From positions 1 through 9,139 of the forward strand of contig JAVERC010000077.1 of assembly GCA_034007295.1 (NCBI GenBank): a DNA stretch of 9,139 bases, given 5' to 3'. The notes beneath the pieces are model-generated. The model had not been told where the DNA came from and ran no database searches. It worked only from the letters and a program-made list of their open reading frames with translations. Positions 6,507 through 9,139 of this stretch are shown here, one piece after another. The stretch comes from JACKCP01 sp034007295 (GTDB lineage: Bacteria > Desulfobacterota > Desulfobacteria > Desulfobacterales > JACKCP01). Positions within the stretch are counted from its first letter, which is position 1, and each line of letters starts with the position of its first letter. The position numbers and the translations under genes were made by a program.

Positions 6507-8729
6507 ATGGCATCTGTTGTTAAATTTCGTATCTGTCCGTTGTGCGAGGCAGGATGCGGCCTTAAGATTCATGTTGAAGACAAAAAAGTTACAAAAGTAA
6601 GGGGTGATGAAAATTATCCTCCCTCAAAAGGATATATGTGTCCAAAAGGGGCAGCTTTAAAAGAACTTCACCATGACCCGGATCTTGTAAGAACTCCTTT
6701 AATAAAAGAAAACAATTCCTTTAGAAAAGCAACATGGGATGAGGCTTTTTCCTTAATTGAGGAAAAGTTTTTATATTTAAGAAATACATACGGAAATGAT
6801 TGTATGGGTGCATATCTTGGAAATCCCAATACACATACCATGGCTGGTGGGCTTTTTCTTTCTCCGCTTTTAAAAAGTTTAAAGTCAAAAAATCTTTTTA
6901 CTGCCTCAACCGTTGATCAGATGCCAAAGCTTTCTGCCTGCGGATTTATGTTTGGCCATCCAATGAGAGTTCCTGTACCAGATGTTAATAATACTGATCT
7001 TTTTGTAATTTTTGGAGCAAATCCCTTTGTATCAAACGGAAGTCTTATGTCTGCTCCTGACATGAAAACAAGAATAAAAAAATTAAAACAAAGGGGCGGC
7101 AAACTCATAGTTGTTGACCCCATGAAAACAAAAACAGCTAAAGAAGCTGACCTTCATATTCCAATAAATCCTGGAAGTGATGTCTGGCTTTTGTTTGCGA
7201 TTGTCCATATTTTTTTCAGAGACAATATGATCTCCTTAAATCAGGAAAGTGATTTAATAAAAAACTTTGAAAAACTTGAAAAGGAAGCCTTGAATTTTAC
7301 TCCTGAAAAAGCCTCAAAAGTATGCGGAGTAGATGTTTCTCAAATAGAAGAACTTGCAGAACTTATTTATAAAACACAAAAGTGTGCAGTATACGGAAGA
7401 ATGGGGACATGTACTGTAAAATACGGCACTGCAACTTCATGGCTTATTGATGTGGTAAATATTCTTGCCGGAAATTTTGACAAAAAAGGGGGCGTGCTTT
7501 TTCCAAAACCTGCTCATATACCAGATGGAAGCCTTCCAAAAAAAGGTTTTAAAATAAACAGATTTAAGTCAAGGGTTTCTTCCAAGGGCGAAGTGATGGG
7601 AGAGCTTCCAGCCTCTGTTATGGCTGAAGAAATGGAAACAGAGGGTGAGGGAAAAATAAGGGGTTTTATAACTGTTGCAGGAAATCCTGTTATTGCTGTT
7701 CCTGAAAGCGAAAGACTTGACAGGGCAATGGCAGATCTCGATTTTATGGTTTCAGTTGATTATTATATAAATGAATCAACAAGACATGCTGATGTTATTC
7801 TTCCTCCGGCATCCCCTCTTTGCCACAGTCATTATGATTTCTTTTTTCACGGGCTTGCAATCAGAAATTTTGCATCATTTTCAGAACCTGTTTTTGAAAA
7901 AAATGAAAATGAAAAAGACAAATGGGAAATTCTTGCAAAGCTTATCTTAATATTAAGAGGTAAGGGAAAAGACGCAGATCCACTTGATTTTGAATATGAA
8001 ATGCTTTCATCAATTGCCTCACAGGTTATTAAAGGGCTTGGAGGGGAAGAAAAATCAGGCGTAACAAAAGATAGTCTTATTTCAATGCTAAACGGCAGAA
8101 AAGGACCTGAAAGAGTTCTTGATTTTCTTTTAAGAATCGGACCATACGGTGATAATTTCGGATTTAAGCCTGATGGAATTAATCTTAATAAAATAATTGA
8201 AAACAATAATTATATAGATCTTGGAGACTTAAGTCCCTGGGCCAAAAAAGCTCTTTTAACTCCAGATTCCAAAATAGACATTTACCCTGATGAACTTGAG
8301 AAAAGTATTAAGGATTTAAAGGAAAGCTTTGTTGAAAAAAGGGACAATGATTTTCTTCTCATTGGAAGAAGGTATTTAAGAACCAATAATTCATGGATGC
8401 ATAATATAGAGGCTCTTTCAAAAAACAATCCCTGTACAATGTATATGAATCCCGAAGATGCAAGAAATTTAGATTTTAATGATATGGATACTGCAATTGT
8501 ATCAACCTCAAAATCTAAGATTAAAATTCCAGTTGAAATAAACAAAGATATTAAAAAAGGTGTTGTTTCAATTCCACATGGGTTTGGCCATGATCTTGAA
8601 GGTATGCAAATGAATGTAGCTTCCAAAAATGCCGGAGTAAACGTAAACAGAATAATTCCACTTGAAATAGATCCAATATCAGCAACTGCTGTTTTAAACG
8701 GCGTAAGCGTAAAAATAGAAAAAATCTAA
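6507..8729 (+). CDS. bis-MGD molybdopterin oxidoreductase, cytoplasmic, 4Fe-4S
   Basis: A 740-residue member of the DMSO-reductase/formate-dehydrogenase superfamily. The N-terminal 4Fe-4S domain has C10, C13, C17 and C45, with K47 just after, where family members keep a lysine between cluster and pterin. The catalytic region follows, with GNPNTHTM, STVDQMPKLSACGFMFGH, LFVIFGANPFVSNGSLM, IVVDPMKT, PINPGSDVW and ADVILPPA. A C-terminal pterin-binding domain (about 613-735) includes LLIGRRYLRTNNSWMHN, SIPHGFGHD and AGVNVNRI. Cys145 falls near the position of the Mo/W-ligating Sec140 of E. coli FdhF, but the next residue is Gly, not the His that formate dehydrogenases keep. There is no Tat signal, so it is cytoplasmic. 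The ribosome binding site AGGGAG supports the ATG. It lies 103 bases after the fusion gene and near mobA, which make and load its cofactor. The substrate is unknown. No electron-transfer subunit gene is adjacent within the window. Confidence 0.92.
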   Translation: MASVVKFRICPLCEAGCGLKIHVEDKKVTKVRGDENYPPSKGYMCPKGAALKELHHDPDLVRTPLIKENNSFRKATWDEAFSLIEEKFLYLRNTYGNDCMGAYLGNPNTHTMAGGLFLSPLLKSLKSKNLFTASTVDQMPKLSACGFMFGHPMRVPVPDVNNTDLFVIFGANPFVSNGSLMSAPDMKTRIKKLKQRGGKLIVVDPMKTKTAKEADLHIPINPGSDVWLLFAIVHIFFRDNMISLNQESDLIKNFEKLEKEALNFTPEKASKVCGVDVSQIEELAELIYKTQKCAVYGRMGTCTVKYGTATSWLIDVVNILAGNFDKKGGVLFPKPAHIPDGSLPKKGFKINRFKSRVSSKGEVMGELPASVMAEEMETEGEGKIRGFITVAGNPVIAVPESERLDRAMADLDFMVSVDYYINESTRHADVILPPASPLCHSHYDFFFHGLAIRNFASFSEPVFEKNENEKDKWEILAKLILILRGKGKDADPLDFEYEMLSSIASQVIKGLGGEEKSGVTKDSLISMLNGRKGPERVLDFLLRIGPYGDNFGFKPDGINLNKIIENNNYIDLGDLSPWAKKALLTPDSKIDIYPDELEKSIKDLKESFVEKRDNDFLLIGRRYLRTNNSWMHNIEALSKNNPCTMYMNPEDARNLDFNDMDTAIVSTSKSKIKIPVEINKDIKKGVVSIPHGFGHDLEGMQMNVASKNAGVNVNRIIPLEIDPISATAVLNGVSVKIEKI

Positions 8730-8740
8730 GCTTTAAATTC

Positions 8741-8787
8741 TTTTAAGGTTTTGACTGAAAATGAAAGTTTTCAAAAAAACCTTAAAA
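8741..8787 (+). terminator. long hairpin after the oxidoreductase gene, without a U-tract
   Basis: TTTTAAGGTTTT (8741-8752) pairs perfectly with AAAACCTTAAAA (8776-8787). Inside it, TGAAAA (8756-8761) pairs with TTTTCA (8768-8773). It starts 12 bases after the stop codon, where a terminator or mRNA-protecting 3' end is expected. On the plus strand it is followed by A-residues rather than T-residues, so classic intrinsic termination is doubtful. Confidence 0.5.
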
Positions 8788-8868
8788 AAAATTTAATAAC
8801 TAACAAACTGAATTTTAATCGTTTTTTAATTTGTATGTTTTTATTTAAAAAAAAATGAAAAAAAGTAT
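8788..8868 (+). promoter_or_regulatory. A/T-rich tract upstream of the first rRNA promoter (UP-element-like)
   Basis: About 80 bases of almost pure A/T, with T-runs at 8822-8827 and A-runs at 8847-8855, end directly before the -35 of the first rRNA promoter. Such tracts bind the RNA polymerase alpha C-terminal domain in rRNA promoters. No gene is seen here. Confidence 0.45.
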
Positions 8869-8898
8869 TTGACAAAGGAAAGCGAAAAGAACTATAAG
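8869..8898 (+). promoter_or_regulatory. rRNA promoter P1
   Basis: A perfect -35, TTGACA (8869-8874), is followed after 18 bases by TATAAG (8893-8898). The position ~200 bases before 16S and the A/T-rich tract upstream fit a strong sigma-70-type rRNA promoter. Confidence 0.78.
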
Positions 8899-8906
8899 CG
8901 TTCTCG

Positions 8907-8951
8907 TTCCTGAGGCAAGCAAAACAAAAGCTTCAGGAAAAGTTCTTTAAG
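8907..8951 (+). promoter_or_regulatory. rRNA leader stem-loop followed by a boxA-like site
   Basis: TTCCTGAGGC (8907-8916) pairs with GCTTCAGGAA (8930-8939), including one G-U pair, around a 13-base A-rich loop. Directly after it, AGTTCTTTAAGA (8941-8952) resembles the boxA of rRNA antitermination (TGCTCTTTAACA in E. coli). A stem-loop then boxA is the same order as in the E. coli leader (boxB, boxA). There is no T-run, so it is not a terminator. Confidence 0.5.
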
Positions 8952-9002
8952 AGAAAAAGAAAAATCAAGCAAGGCACTTGAAAAAAGAAATGAAAAAAAG
9001 TG

Positions 9003-9029
9003 TTGACACGGAAAGAGAAAAGATATAGT
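9003..9029 (+). promoter_or_regulatory. rRNA promoter P2
   Basis: A perfect -35, TTGACA (9003-9008), with TATAGT (9024-9029) as the best -10. The 15-base spacer is short. An alternative -10 two bases later (TAGTTC) is a poorer match. The block resembles P1 over about 40 bases, suggesting duplication. Confidence 0.65.
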
Positions 9030-9054
9030 TCTGCTTTTCGTTTGTTTGAGAAAC

Positions 9055-9069
9055 TGATCTTTGAAAACT
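9055..9069 (+). promoter_or_regulatory. second boxA-like antitermination site before 16S
   Basis: TGATCTTTGAAAACT lies about 30 bases before the mature 16S start. The motif (T/G)TTCTTTGAAAACT is widespread in this position in bacterial rRNA leaders and acts with Nus factors. Confidence 0.5.
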
Positions 9070-9098
9070 AAACAGCAGACAGGTCCTTAAAATAAATA

Positions 9099-9139
9099 TT
9101 TACGGAGAGTTTGATCCTGGCTCAGAATGAACGCTGGCG
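9099..9139 (+). rRNA. rrs: 16S ribosomal RNA, 5' end only (cut by the window)
   Basis: AGAGTTTGATCCTGGCTCAG (9106-9125) is the near-universal 16S 5' sequence (E. coli position 8 onward). It is followed by AATGAACGCTGGCG. Counting seven bases back puts the mature 5' end near 9099. The gene runs on beyond the window. Confidence 0.97.

Noticed and set aside
7847..8626. Two minus-strand open frames (7847-8206 and 8282-8626)
   Set aside because: They lie inside the well-supported oxidoreductase gene, have low-complexity Ser/Phe/Leu composition typical of antisense shadows, and lack ribosome binding sites.

Overview
The window is AT-rich and most looks like a low-GC member of the Desulfobacterota (the former Deltaproteobacteria). 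This rests on the FmdE/MoeA-type fusion and the cytoplasmic molybdopterin oxidoreductase, on the 16S 5' end (AGAATGAACGCTGGCG), and on strong GAGGA/AGGGAG ribosome binding sites. The genus cannot be read from the sequence.

Left third (1-4045): a Zorya-like anti-phage cassette of the zorA-zorB-zorE (type II) layout. It has a long coiled-coil ZorA tail, a MotB/OmpA-like ZorB that overlaps it by one base, and an HNH protein (ZorE) that begins one base after zorB ends. Only the tail of ZorA is present. The MotA-like membrane motor domain is absent, and the 109 bases in front carry stops in all three frames. They also carry a short sequence pair that recurs, inverted, near 6450-6481. The simplest reading is that an insertion element or deletion has severed zorA at the left edge of the window. 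The surviving tail contains an array of 44-residue repeats, including a recent 384-nt tandem duplication.

Middle and right (4139-8729): a molybdenum/tungsten cofactor cluster. mobA, which attaches GMP to molybdopterin, is on the minus strand. Divergent from it is a three-part FmdE / zinc-ribbon / MoeA-like fusion, followed on the same strand by a 740-residue bis-MGD oxidoreductase with a 4Fe-4S site and no Tat signal. Together they plausibly make, load and use a pyranopterin guanine dinucleotide cofactor in the cytoplasm. The substrate of the oxidoreductase is unknown.

Right end (8730-9139): the upstream region and first ~41 bases of a 16S rRNA gene. It holds a long hairpin after the oxidoreductase, an A/T-rich upstream tract, two similar tandem promoters, a stem-loop plus boxA-like leader between them, and a second boxA-like site before 16S.
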